64,000 nt of DNA, taken from assembly GCA_015075185.1 (NCBI GenBank), contig JABTUW010000001.1, positions 992,001-1,056,000 on the forward strand, read 5' to 3'. A model generated the notes under the pieces. The model had not been told where the DNA came from. It searched no databases and saw only the letters and a program-made list of their open reading frames with translations. Positions 42,644 to 50,493 of the stretch are shown piece by piece. The position numbers and the translations under genes were made by a program. Each line of letters begins with the position of its first letter. Within the stretch, counting starts at the first letter, position 1. The DNA is from Anaerolineales bacterium. Its GTDB lineage: Bacteria; Chloroflexota; Anaerolineae; 4572-78; J111.

Positions 42644-43072
42644 TCAACTCAAATACAATTCGGCGGAAATTTGGAATGCCTCTTCCGGTGGGCCAAAAAA
42701 GTCGCCGGAGGGAAAGATCGAGAGTTCGTATTGTTCATGACTGTAGGTATAGAAAGCAAAGCCCCAGCCTTCCTCGTCGCCAAAGTAGCGCAGCCGGCAG
42801 AGATGTGTCGGCGTGTTACGCAAACGTTCTATCATCTGTTCGCGGGTTTCCGGCCAATCTGGTGGAGGCCAGTTCGGCCCCAGTGGCTCCGGTTCAGTAT
42901 AGGCGTCAATGTAACAAAACTGGCCTTTAAAGCGGATGTCGAGCCGGGTATAGCGACCAGCAAAATGCTCCTCGGCATAGCGACGTAAACGTTGCTCTGT
43001 ACGCTGTTTGACTGTTTCTGGGATTTTTACGCCTCCACTATCGGGAGCAAAGACCCATTGTTTTTGTGGCAT
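42644..43072 (-). CDS. Hypothetical protein, 142 aa
   Basis: Starts at the ATG at 43072, 8 bases past the upstream stop, with GAGGAG upstream. The family is not named to my knowledge, but the pattern looks conserved: 'QKQWVFAPDSGGVKIPETVK', 'YAEEHFAGRYTRLDIRFKGQ', 'FCYIDAYTEPE', and 'WGFAFYTYSHEQYELSIFP' near the C-terminus. Many aromatic residues and a basic/acidic mix suggest a compact soluble domain. It is paired with the 226-aa gene at 43080 in a two-gene unit. Confidence 0.65.
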   Translation of the reverse strand: MPQKQWVFAPDSGGVKIPETVKQRTEQRLRRYAEEHFAGRYTRLDIRFKGQFCYIDAYTEPEPLGPNWPPPDWPETREQMIERLRNTPTHLCRLRYFGDEEGWGFAFYTYSHEQYELSIFPSGDFFGPPEEAFQISAELYLS

Positions 43073-43079
43073 AAAAAAT

Positions 43080-43760
43080 TTACTCCTCACTTTCGTCGTC
43101 TTCGAATATCTCGTCATCCATAAAAACCTCGGCTCCAGGGTCTAATGGAACCAAATAGTGGAAACCATCTGCCCCTACGGCTTTGGTAAGCTTGGCCATG
43201 ATCCTATCAACATTGTCGTAAGGTCCCGCGACAAATAAAGGTTTACCCTCCGAACTACCCAGTGGAATAGGTTCAAGGCAGGCACTTGGGTTAGCCTCGC
43301 CCAGAATCAACATAGCTTCGCGAGAATCAGGATGCGGCTCAAAACCAAACTGACGCGCATAGGCGACGCCTTCTTGAATGATCTTGGCCGCCAAATTTAG
43401 ATCAGCCGAGACAAAAGGTTCACTGGCTAGAATTTTCTGGCGCTGCGTTTGGTATTCGGCATAGGAACTAATAAGGCGGGCAAAAGCATTTTTGACGCCG
43501 AGACAGCCGAGATCAACCAAAAATACCCCAATCGCGATTTGGTCCAGCGGGGATTGGCGGGCAATCAATATCTGGACCAAGGCTGCTTCCTTGTTCCACT
43601 CCTTTGATAACAGAACCTCCCGTAGAGGCCAGTCACCCGCTTGGCGTAATAAAGCGCGGGTATTCATTTGAAATAGCGGTTTAACCTTGGCCAGCTTTTG
43701 TTTACGTTTGGCCGCCTTCCGTTGGATTGCCTTTTGATGTTTCTTGGGATCTTGAGCCAT
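43080..43760 (-). CDS. Hypothetical protein, 226 aa
   Basis: Not recognised. The N-terminus is strongly basic ('KKHQKAIQRKAAKRKQKLAK', residues 5-24) and the C-terminus strongly acidic ('DDEIFEDDESEE'). The middle is helical with 'LDQIAIGVFLVDLGCLGVKN' (about 70-90) and 'EGVAYARQFGFEPHPDSREA', a stretch of the sort seen in short plant/bacterial hypothetical proteins around SEC-C-type genes; that link is uncertain. The basic head could bind nucleic acid or ribosomes. It is the first gene of a pair with the gene at 42644. Confidence 0.6.
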   Translation of the reverse strand: MAQDPKKHQKAIQRKAAKRKQKLAKVKPLFQMNTRALLRQAGDWPLREVLLSKEWNKEAALVQILIARQSPLDQIAIGVFLVDLGCLGVKNAFARLISSYAEYQTQRQKILASEPFVSADLNLAAKIIQEGVAYARQFGFEPHPDSREAMLILGEANPSACLEPIPLGSSEGKPLFVAGPYDNVDRIMAKLTKAVGADGFHYLVPLDPGAEVFMDDEIFEDDESEE

Positions 43761-43837
43761 ACTGTTTACCCTTTTTTTGCTAAAAACCAGTTTAAGTGCG
43801 CCCAGATATACAAGAAAAATGCCTCTATGGTTAATCC

Positions 43838-45652
43838 TTAACCCAACCTATAAATAAAAGCCAGCATTGACATTAATGCCACCGTTTGCAGGACAAAAAT
43901 TGGCAAGCCATTAATTACATAATCACGCACGGTGTACTGCCCCGGTTCCCGAACTAGCAGGTTGTCCCCATCGGTCAGCGGGGTTACGTAGCCGGTCAGC
44001 ACCGCAAAAGCGGTAGCGATGGCAAACGGCTCCGGCGGCGCGCCTTGGGCTACAGCCAGGCTGAGCGCAATCGGCGTGAATAGGGCGGCGCCCACCGCCC
44101 CCCCGATGACCTGGGCGATGAGACTGGTCAGCAGGTGAAAAATGACCAGTGACCCCAGTACGCCCATATTCTGGCTCAGGCCGACAATCACCTGGGCAAT
44201 CATCTCAGCCGCCCCGGTTTTTTGCAGGGCCATGCTCAAGGGCAGCATCCCGCCGATCAAAACCAATAAACTCCAATTAATGCTTTGATAGGCCCGCTCC
44301 GGGCTGAGACATTTCGTTAGAATCAATCCGACTGCTGCCAGTACGCTGGCTGTCCCCAAAGAGGCCAGGCCGGAAACAACCAAAACGAGCATCATACCCA
44401 GAATAGCCAGGGTCAACCGGGCTTTAGTGGTGATCAAATCGCCAGGCTGCGGCCCCAAATCGGTCATCGGCACCAGGCTCAAATCCTGGCCAATCGCCCG
44501 GATGCGGGCGGGCGGACCCTGGACGAGCAGCGTATCACCGGCCGCCAGAACCAGCTCAGACAGACCGTCCCGAATCGTTTGCCCCTGCCGGTGAGCAGCC
44601 AGAATATTCAGCCCGTAACGCTGGCGAAAATCAAGCCTGGCCAGGCTCTGGTTTACCAGCGGCGAGCGGAAAGGCACAATGATCTCCGCCAGCCGCAGTT
44701 CACCCTGTTCAAGCTGGTTGAATTCGTCCAGGCGGACTGTTCCCTTTGGTTCCAGCCCGTGACTATTGGCGAATTGCAAAATCCGGCCAGAGTCGCCTTC
44801 GACGATCAACAGGTCGTCCTGCTCCAGAACGGATGCGGGTGTTGCCGGCTGCAACACGTTCCCTGAGGACTGCACCGCGATGATGTTAAGCCTAAAAGTC
44901 GTCCACAATTTACCGCTGGCCTCCAGCGACCGGGCAATCAGATCGGAATTGGAACGGACACGCAGCCGATAGAGCAGGTTACCCAGTTGGTAGCTCTGCT
45001 CCACTTCGGCCAGGGAGGGCTGGCGGCGTTCAGGGGGCAGTTCGCGGCGCAAAAAGCGGCGGCCCGGGACCAAATACCACAACATTAGCAGTCCCACCGA
45101 GACCAAAGCATAGGGGGTCATAGTGAACAACCCCAGCGGAGGCCGGCCGCTCGCCGCCAGCAAATCGCTGACCACCAAATTTGAAGTTGCGCCGATGAGG
45201 GTCAACAAATTGCCCACCGTCGCCGTCGTCGCCAGCGGCATCAGCAGCCGCGAGGGGGCCAGTTTCGCCTGGCGAGCGACCCGCAAAACCGCTGGCAGGA
45301 GCAAAGCCACGACCAGCAGACCATCTAAAAAGGCCGTTAAACCCGCCGCCGAGAGGATAATGATGAAGAGCAACATCGTTTCGCCCCGGCTGCCAAAGCG
45401 CAATATTTGGTTGGCAATCAAGGTCGCCACACCTGTTTCAAACAGGGCCGCCCCGATGACAAAAATACTGGCTACAATCAAAATGACCGGCTGGCCAAAG
45501 GCGCTGAACGCTTCGGCGGGGCTGAGGATACCGCTGATAATGAGGGCTAACATCACCAACAGAGCCGTCAAATCAGCCCGCAGCCACTGGACCGAGAGAA
45601 TCACCAGGGTGGCAATGAGTAAGACGAAGGTGAAAATCGCTTCTAAAGGCAT
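43838..45652 (-). CDS. SLC13-family permease with RCK-C (TrkA-C) domains
   Basis: 604 residues from the ATG at 45652; a TTG 39 bases upstream is an alternative. About five membrane helices are followed by two TrkA-C regulatory domains (about 190-380: 'DLLIVEGDSGRILQFANSHG', 'AAGDTLLVQGPPARIRAI') and then six or more helices. The halves carry the divalent anion:Na+ symporter patterns 'TTATVGNLLTLIGATSNLVV' and 'IATAFAVLTGYVTPLTDGDN'. Proteins of this arrangement carry sulfate or dicarboxylates; the substrate here is unknown. RCK-C domains may bind nucleotides such as c-di-AMP. A promoter-like TATACT lies so close to the ATG that the transcript may be leaderless. Confidence 0.88.
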   Translation of the reverse strand: MPLEAIFTFVLLIATLVILSVQWLRADLTALLVMLALIISGILSPAEAFSAFGQPVILIVASIFVIGAALFETGVATLIANQILRFGSRGETMLLFIIILSAAGLTAFLDGLLVVALLLPAVLRVARQAKLAPSRLLMPLATTATVGNLLTLIGATSNLVVSDLLAASGRPPLGLFTMTPYALVSVGLLMLWYLVPGRRFLRRELPPERRQPSLAEVEQSYQLGNLLYRLRVRSNSDLIARSLEASGKLWTTFRLNIIAVQSSGNVLQPATPASVLEQDDLLIVEGDSGRILQFANSHGLEPKGTVRLDEFNQLEQGELRLAEIIVPFRSPLVNQSLARLDFRQRYGLNILAAHRQGQTIRDGLSELVLAAGDTLLVQGPPARIRAIGQDLSLVPMTDLGPQPGDLITTKARLTLAILGMMLVLVVSGLASLGTASVLAAVGLILTKCLSPERAYQSINWSLLVLIGGMLPLSMALQKTGAAEMIAQVIVGLSQNMGVLGSLVIFHLLTSLIAQVIGGAVGAALFTPIALSLAVAQGAPPEPFAIATAFAVLTGYVTPLTDGDNLLVREPGQYTVRDYVINGLPIFVLQTVALMSMLAFIYRLG

Positions 45653-45661
45653 AGTATTGGG

Positions 45662-45691
45662 AGTATAATCCCAACCCGCTGTGAGAGGCAA
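45662..45691 (-). promoter_or_regulatory. Promoter close to the SLC13 start
   Basis: Minus-strand TTGCCT (45686-45691) and TATACT (45662-45667) are 18 bases apart. Only 9 bases separate the -10 from the ATG at 45652, so the predicted mRNA has almost no leader. Confidence 0.4.
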
Positions 45692-45781
45692 CCCTTTGAG
45701 ATAGGTTTGTTTTTGTAATTACCCAATTCACCCGGATTGCGCTATCATGATCTGGCGTAACATTGAGCATGGGGGGACAAT

Positions 45782-47896
45782 ATGACCGCAGCAAATTCCT
45801 CTACCAAGCAAACTTTTCGGCTGGCTGACCGGCTGGCCGCAGCCCGGCGCGGGCGCTTTGTCGGGCGTGAAGCTGAACTTGAACTGGTTCGTTCGGCTCT
45901 CCTGGCAGCCGAACCACCTTTTGTGGTGCTTCATCTCTACGGGCCGGGCGGCGTGGGTAAAAGTACCCTGCTGCGGGAGTATGCCCGCATCGCGGCGGAA
46001 GCCGCCCGGCCTGTCATTCGCCTGGACGGGCGAAATCTCGAACCATCCCCGCCGGGGTTTCTCCTGGCTCTGCGCCAGGCCTTGGGGTTTAAGGAAAACG
46101 ACTCAACCCTTGACGGGTTGAACTGGCCCGCTGAGGGCATGCTGCTCATTGACACCTATGAAAGCCTGGTTTCCCTGGATGCCTGGCTGCGTGACACCTT
46201 TCTGCCCCAACTGCCCGGACATAGCCTGGTCGTGACGGCCGGGCGCAATCCGCCCGATCCGGCCTGGCGCAGCGATATTGACTGGGCCGACTTGACCCAG
46301 GTTATCCCGCTGCGCAATCTCCGCCCCGAAGAAAGCCAAACCTACTTGACGGTTCGGGGCATCCCTGCCAGCCGGCACCAGGAGGTACTGGACTTTACCC
46401 GCGGGCATCCGTTGGCCTTATCGCTGGTGGCTGATTTGCTCAACCAGGGTGAGCCGGGGGCAGCCTTCAGCTTTCAGACCGAGCCAGATGTGGTCCGGGT
46501 CCTGCTGCAACGCTTTGTGCATGATGTGCCCAGCGCCGATCATCACCTGGCCCTGCAAGTCTGCACCCTGGCCTGGGCCACCACTGAGGAGTTGCTCGCA
46601 CACGTTCTGGACACAGCCAACGCCGCTGAAATCTTTGAATGGCTGCGCCAACTTACCTTCATTGAGCAGGGGCCTCTGGGCTTGTTTCCGCACGACCTGG
46701 CCCGGGAAGTGCTGGACGCCGATTTTCGCTGGCGCAATCCCGATGGTTACCTCCAGCTTAACCAACGCCTGACCGCGTATCTGCACACCGTGTTTCTGCA
46801 GGCTAGCAGTGGAAAGCAGCAGCGGATCTGGTTTGACCTGCTCTACCTGGCTCGACACAACCCGTTCATCAAGCCCTATTTTGACTGGACTGCCTTCCAC
46901 AGCGGCTTTGCCGAACCGGCAGCCGCGGATGATGCTGCCGCGATTCTTGATATGGTTCAAAGGCACGAAGGCGAGGCCTCGGCGCAAATTGCCCGCTATT
47001 GGCTGTGCCGCCAACCCCAAGCTTTTAAGGTCTACCGCAATACCGGCGGCGAGCTGATTGGCTTTATGGCTCATCTGGCCTTGCATGGCGCTACCCCCGC
47101 AGACCTTGCCGCCGACCCGGCTGTGCCGGCGGCGCTGGAGTTTGCCCAACGCTATGGTCCGGCCAGACCTGGCGAGGAAATAGTTCACCTGCGCTTCTGG
47201 ATGGACCGGGACGCCTATCAGGGCCTTTCGCCGGCCATTAACCTGACGGCCATCAACAGTACGATTTACTGGACTACCCATCCCAAACTGGCCTGGAACT
47301 TCATCACCACCGCCGACCCGGATTTCCTGCAGCCCCATTTCACCAGTCTCAACATGCGCCGTTCGCCGGAAGCCGATTTCGAGGTAGGCGGCCGGCGCTA
47401 CAGTGTTTTTAGCCACGACTGGCGGGTCGAGCCTGCCTCAGCCTGGCTGGCGATGAAAGCCGAGCGCTACCCCCAAACCGACCTCACCCTGGAACAATTG
47501 GCGGCATCGCTCCCACCGCCCTTGCTGGTTCTCTCGCAGCCCGAATTTGAAGAAGCGGTGCGCCAGGCCCTGCGCGATTACACCCGCCCCGACCTGCTGG
47601 CCGCCAATCCGCTCATGCGTTCCCGGCTGGTCGTCGAAGCGGCTGAGCCGCCGGCTGGCCCGGCCGCCCTCCAGGCGCTTTTACAGCAAGCCGCGGCTAC
47701 CCTCACCGGCAGTCCCAAGGATGAAAAACTTTACCGGGCCATCTACCACACTTATCTGGACCCGGCGCCTACCCAGGAGCAAGCCGCCGAACGGCTTGAC
47801 CTGCCCTTCAATACTTACCGCTACCACCTGACCAACGGCCTTAAACGCATCGTCGAGTGGCTGTGGCAGCGCGAACTCCAAGGTTCAGAGCGTTAA
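45782..47896 (+). CDS. STAND-type ATPase with C-terminal HTH, putative regulator
   Basis: 704 residues. 'RFVGREAELELVRSALLAAE' opens the domain and Walker A is 'GPGGVGKSTLL' (about 54-64). 'GMLLIDTYESL' (about 119-129) is Walker B, and 'LPGHSLVVTAGRNPPDPAW' and 'LRPEESQTYLTVRGIPASRH' follow as in STAND/AAA ATPases. A central region of about 300 residues has a GNAT-like feel but no clear motif. The C-terminus 'LDPAPTQEQAAERLDLPFNT' then 'YRYHLTNGLKRI' is a winged or sigma-region-4-like helix-turn-helix. It is probably an ATP-dependent transcription factor of unknown target. GGGGGGACAAT precedes the ATG. It is divergent from the SLC13 permease and could regulate it. Confidence 0.8.
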   Translation: MTAANSSTKQTFRLADRLAAARRGRFVGREAELELVRSALLAAEPPFVVLHLYGPGGVGKSTLLREYARIAAEAARPVIRLDGRNLEPSPPGFLLALRQALGFKENDSTLDGLNWPAEGMLLIDTYESLVSLDAWLRDTFLPQLPGHSLVVTAGRNPPDPAWRSDIDWADLTQVIPLRNLRPEESQTYLTVRGIPASRHQEVLDFTRGHPLALSLVADLLNQGEPGAAFSFQTEPDVVRVLLQRFVHDVPSADHHLALQVCTLAWATTEELLAHVLDTANAAEIFEWLRQLTFIEQGPLGLFPHDLAREVLDADFRWRNPDGYLQLNQRLTAYLHTVFLQASSGKQQRIWFDLLYLARHNPFIKPYFDWTAFHSGFAEPAAADDAAAILDMVQRHEGEASAQIARYWLCRQPQAFKVYRNTGGELIGFMAHLALHGATPADLAADPAVPAALEFAQRYGPARPGEEIVHLRFWMDRDAYQGLSPAINLTAINSTIYWTTHPKLAWNFITTADPDFLQPHFTSLNMRRSPEADFEVGGRRYSVFSHDWRVEPASAWLAMKAERYPQTDLTLEQLAASLPPPLLVLSQPEFEEAVRQALRDYTRPDLLAANPLMRSRLVVEAAEPPAGPAALQALLQQAAATLTGSPKDEKLYRAIYHTYLDPAPTQEQAAERLDLPFNTYRYHLTNGLKRIVEWLWQRELQGSER

Positions 47897-47918
47897 AATC
47901 CTTCCTCTACTCCACTGA

Positions 47919-48022
47919 TGTCATTCTGAGCGACCGGAGGGAGCGAAGAATCCCTGAAAACTTGGCCCAAAGCGAACCTTCAGGGAGATTCTTCACTTTG
48001 CTACGCTCCGTTCAGAATGACG
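47919..48022. repeat. TGTCATT...AATGAC palindromic element, copy B
   Basis: About 104 bases with inverted ends (TGTCATTCTGAGCG and CGTTCAGAATGACG outline) and inner arms AATCCCTGAA/TTCAGGGAGATTC. Related to copies A (13429-13527) and C (63011-63108). It sits between the STAND gene and the methyltransferase. Confidence 0.75.
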
Positions 48023-48162
48023 TTTTCCCCAATAATCTGCGTTGAACTGTAATTTTCGGCAAAGATTCGGCACTTTTTTGGCTGGAAATTAGCCCCCCTT
48101 CAAGTTATCCTGTACCTCAAACAAACCAATCAAATCATCTTTATTCAGGAGGTACAGCGACG

Positions 48163-49011
48163 ATGCAAACACAAGCAATCTTAACTCAAAATCCCCCTTA
48201 TATTCTGGGCCACGCGGAGACCGAATTGGATCGCCTGATCCACCAGGCCCGCTACTTTGGCGACCTGACCCAGCATGTTTTGAATTTAGCCGGCCTGGGA
48301 CCAGGCATGCATGTCCTCGATGCCGGCTGCGGCGCGGGTGACGTTTCATTTATGGCTGTCCGCATGGTTGGGGCGGAGGGCGAGGTCATTGGCGTAGATA
48401 AATCGCCCGAAGCCGTGGCACTGGCCTCCCAACGAGCACAGGCCGCCATGCTGACCAACGTCCACTTCGTAACCCAGGACCTGGCTGAACTACATCTGGA
48501 TGAACCCGTTGACGCGCTGATTGGCAGTCGAATCCTGATGTACTTTGCCGACCCAGCGGTGGCGCTGCGCCGCATGGCCGGCTTTGTTAAACCGGGCGGC
48601 CTGGTGGTTTTTCAAGATTTTGATATGGAAGCCGCCAAATCGGAACCGGCCTGCGCCCTTTTCGAAACCACCCTCCGCCGGGTCAAGCAGACCTTCACCC
48701 GGGCCGGCTTTGATATTCAGTGCGGCCTCAGACTGTCCCGAATTTTTCAGGAGGCCGGCCTAACCGCCCCGCAAATGATTCTCGGCGCTCGGGTGGAAAG
48801 TGGGCCAGACGCGCTTGTCTACGATCAGCTTGCCCAAGTCACTCGCTCCCTGCTGCCGGTTATGGAACGCACCGGCATCGCTACGGCCGCGGAAGTCGGC
48901 CTTGAAACCCTGGCCGACCGTATCCGGGACGAGGCGGTAGCCAACAACGCGACGCTGGTATCCCCTGCGCTCATCGGCGCCTGGACGCGAAAAAACCGGG
49001 GGGTCAATTAG
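48163..49011 (+). CDS. Class I SAM-dependent methyltransferase
   Basis: 282 residues. 'MHVLDAGCGAGDVSFMAVRM' (about 48-67) is motif I, the SAM-binding Rossmann loop. 'GEVIGVDKSPEAVALASQRA' is motif II, and 'VDALIGSRILMYFADPAVAL' and 'FVKPGGLVVFQDFD' complete the UbiE/methyltransferase-11 pattern. The C-terminal ~90 residues lack a named domain. The substrate is unknown. AGGAGG stands 10 bases before the ATG. The next two genes, an NAD(P)-binding protein and a DUF1772 protein, follow on the same strand and may be co-expressed, but gaps of 65 and 107 bases leave this open. Confidence 0.9.
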   Translation: MQTQAILTQNPPYILGHAETELDRLIHQARYFGDLTQHVLNLAGLGPGMHVLDAGCGAGDVSFMAVRMVGAEGEVIGVDKSPEAVALASQRAQAAMLTNVHFVTQDLAELHLDEPVDALIGSRILMYFADPAVALRRMAGFVKPGGLVVFQDFDMEAAKSEPACALFETTLRRVKQTFTRAGFDIQCGLRLSRIFQEAGLTAPQMILGARVESGPDALVYDQLAQVTRSLLPVMERTGIATAAEVGLETLADRIRDEAVANNATLVSPALIGAWTRKNRGVN

Positions 49012-49075
49012 TCAATTACGCCTAATCCCAATGATGTAAAGTCATTCACAGCTTTTAACATAGAAGGAGAAAAAA

Positions 49076-49705
49076 ATGAAGGTACTTATTTTTGGATCAA
49101 CGGGCAGCATTGGCCGGCAGCTTGTCGAACAGGCTCTGGCACAGGGGCACACCGTGACGGCGTTTGCCCGCAATCCGGCCAAGCTTGATATTAAGCACCC
49201 GAAACTTAAGGTCGTTCAGGGTGACGTGTTGGATTACACCTCGGTCGAGCGGGCAGTGCCGGGTCACGAGGCAGTGTTATCCGCTCTCGGTACGCCGGCT
49301 CTCACCAAAAACACGGTGCGCTCGGAAGGAACGCGGAATATTATCCAGGCCATGGAGAAGGCCGGCATGCGCCGCCTCATCTGTCTGTCGTCAATCGGCA
49401 TCGGCGACAGCCGGGATATGCTGCCCTTCCACTACAAGTATATCCTTGTTCCTTTCTTATTACGCCAGGGATTCGCCGAGCACGAGCTTGAGGAAGAGTG
49501 GGTCAAACAGAGCCAAACGGATTGGACCATCGTCCGCCCCGGCGCATTTACCAACGACGGCCGTGCCGGAACCTACCAGCACGGCGGGACCGTTAACGGC
49601 CAGACGATCAAAGCCAAAATCTCCCGCGCCGATGTGGCCGACTTTATGCTGAAGCAGTTGGGTGACAGGACATATCTTCACCAGACGCCGTGGGTATCAT
49701 ATTGA
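49076..49705 (+). CDS. NAD(P)-binding SDR-like oxidoreductase (NmrA/biliverdin-reductase-B type)
   Basis: 209 residues. 'VLIFGSTGSIGRQLVEQALA' (about 3-22) holds the GxxGxxG dinucleotide-binding motif. 'VVQGDVLDYTSVERAV', 'EAVLSALGTP', 'MRRLICLSSIGIGDSRD' and 'DWTIVRPGAFTND' match the atypical SDRs of the NAD(P)H-flavin or biliverdin reductase B type. The usual YxxxK catalytic pair is not obvious, as expected for this subgroup. Its reaction is unknown. GGAGAAAAAA stands before the ATG. It lies between the methyltransferase and the DUF1772 gene. Confidence 0.85.
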   Translation: MKVLIFGSTGSIGRQLVEQALAQGHTVTAFARNPAKLDIKHPKLKVVQGDVLDYTSVERAVPGHEAVLSALGTPALTKNTVRSEGTRNIIQAMEKAGMRRLICLSSIGIGDSRDMLPFHYKYILVPFLLRQGFAEHELEEEWVKQSQTDWTIVRPGAFTNDGRAGTYQHGGTVNGQTIKAKISRADVADFMLKQLGDRTYLHQTPWVSY

Positions 49706-49811
49706 GCTGCTGCCTCAGGAGTGATCCCAAACCTACGGCACGCTAACAATGAAATTATCTTTCTGACTACTGGCTACTGACGACTGACTACTAATTTTCA
49801 GAGGAGGTTTT

Positions 49812-50300
49812 ATGGAAACTGTTGACCAGATCACGTTTGTTTTGACCCTTATCGCTGCGCTCACCTGTGGGCTGATCGGCGGAATATTCTATCCGTTCTC
49901 CACTTTCGTCATGAAAGCCCTCCGGCGGCTCCCCGCGGACGCCGGCATTGCCGCCATGCAGACCATCAACATCACCGTTATCACCCCCTGGTTCCTGGCG
50001 CCGTTTTTGCTGGCGGCCGTGGCTTGTATCGCGGTCATAGCCGCTGCGCTTTTACGCTGGCAGGAGCCAGACACCCTCTTCTTACTTGGGGGCGGCGCGC
50101 TCTACCTGATCGGCAGCTTTCTGGTGACATTTGTGTTCAACATTCCCAGAAACGAAGCTTTGGCCTCGGTCGTCCCAACAGATACGGACAGCGCGACTTA
50201 TTGGGCCGAGTACCTCTCGAGCTGGACGTTTTGGAATCACGTTCGGACGGCCACAGCTCTGGCCGCAGCGGCGTTGCTTATCATCGCCCTCGTTTATTGA
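49812..50300 (+). CDS. DUF1772 / anthrone oxygenase-like membrane protein
   Basis: 162 residues with four membrane helices. 'FSTFVMKALRRLPADAGIAA' (about 29-48) with 'MQTINITVITPWFLAPF' and the later 'VTFVFNIPRNEAL' and 'YLSSWTFWNHVRTATAL' are the conserved elements of DUF1772. Some relatives act as anthrone oxygenases or are annotated as membrane proteins of unknown role. No electron-transfer partner stands out apart from the SDR gene just upstream. GAGGAGG lies 5 bases before the ATG. Confidence 0.85.
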   Translation: METVDQITFVLTLIAALTCGLIGGIFYPFSTFVMKALRRLPADAGIAAMQTINITVITPWFLAPFLLAAVACIAVIAAALLRWQEPDTLFLLGGGALYLIGSFLVTFVFNIPRNEALASVVPTDTDSATYWAEYLSSWTFWNHVRTATALAAAALLIIALVY

Positions 50301-50493
50301 ACGGGGCGATAGCGGAAAATTACAATCTCCCCACGCTTTCCCCACAACGGGAGCGCCGGACAAGCGTCCCCTCCCCATTTATCCCCTCACCTTGGATAAT
50401 GGTATAATGACAACATGTTGCGTAGTGCGTGTTCCGTTGATCTTAAGTACTGCGCCTTAAATCTTTACGTTTTACGCTTTACGTTTTAGACTC
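50301..50493. other. Intergenic spacer before the PBP gene
   Basis: 193 bases holding TTGCGTAGTGCGTGTTCCG (a GCGTGTTGCGT relative) and several ACGTTTTACG/ACGCTTTACG words, the same as at 24895-24979. A TATAAT-like TATAATG occurs near 50402-50408. No gene was seen. Confidence 0.5.
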
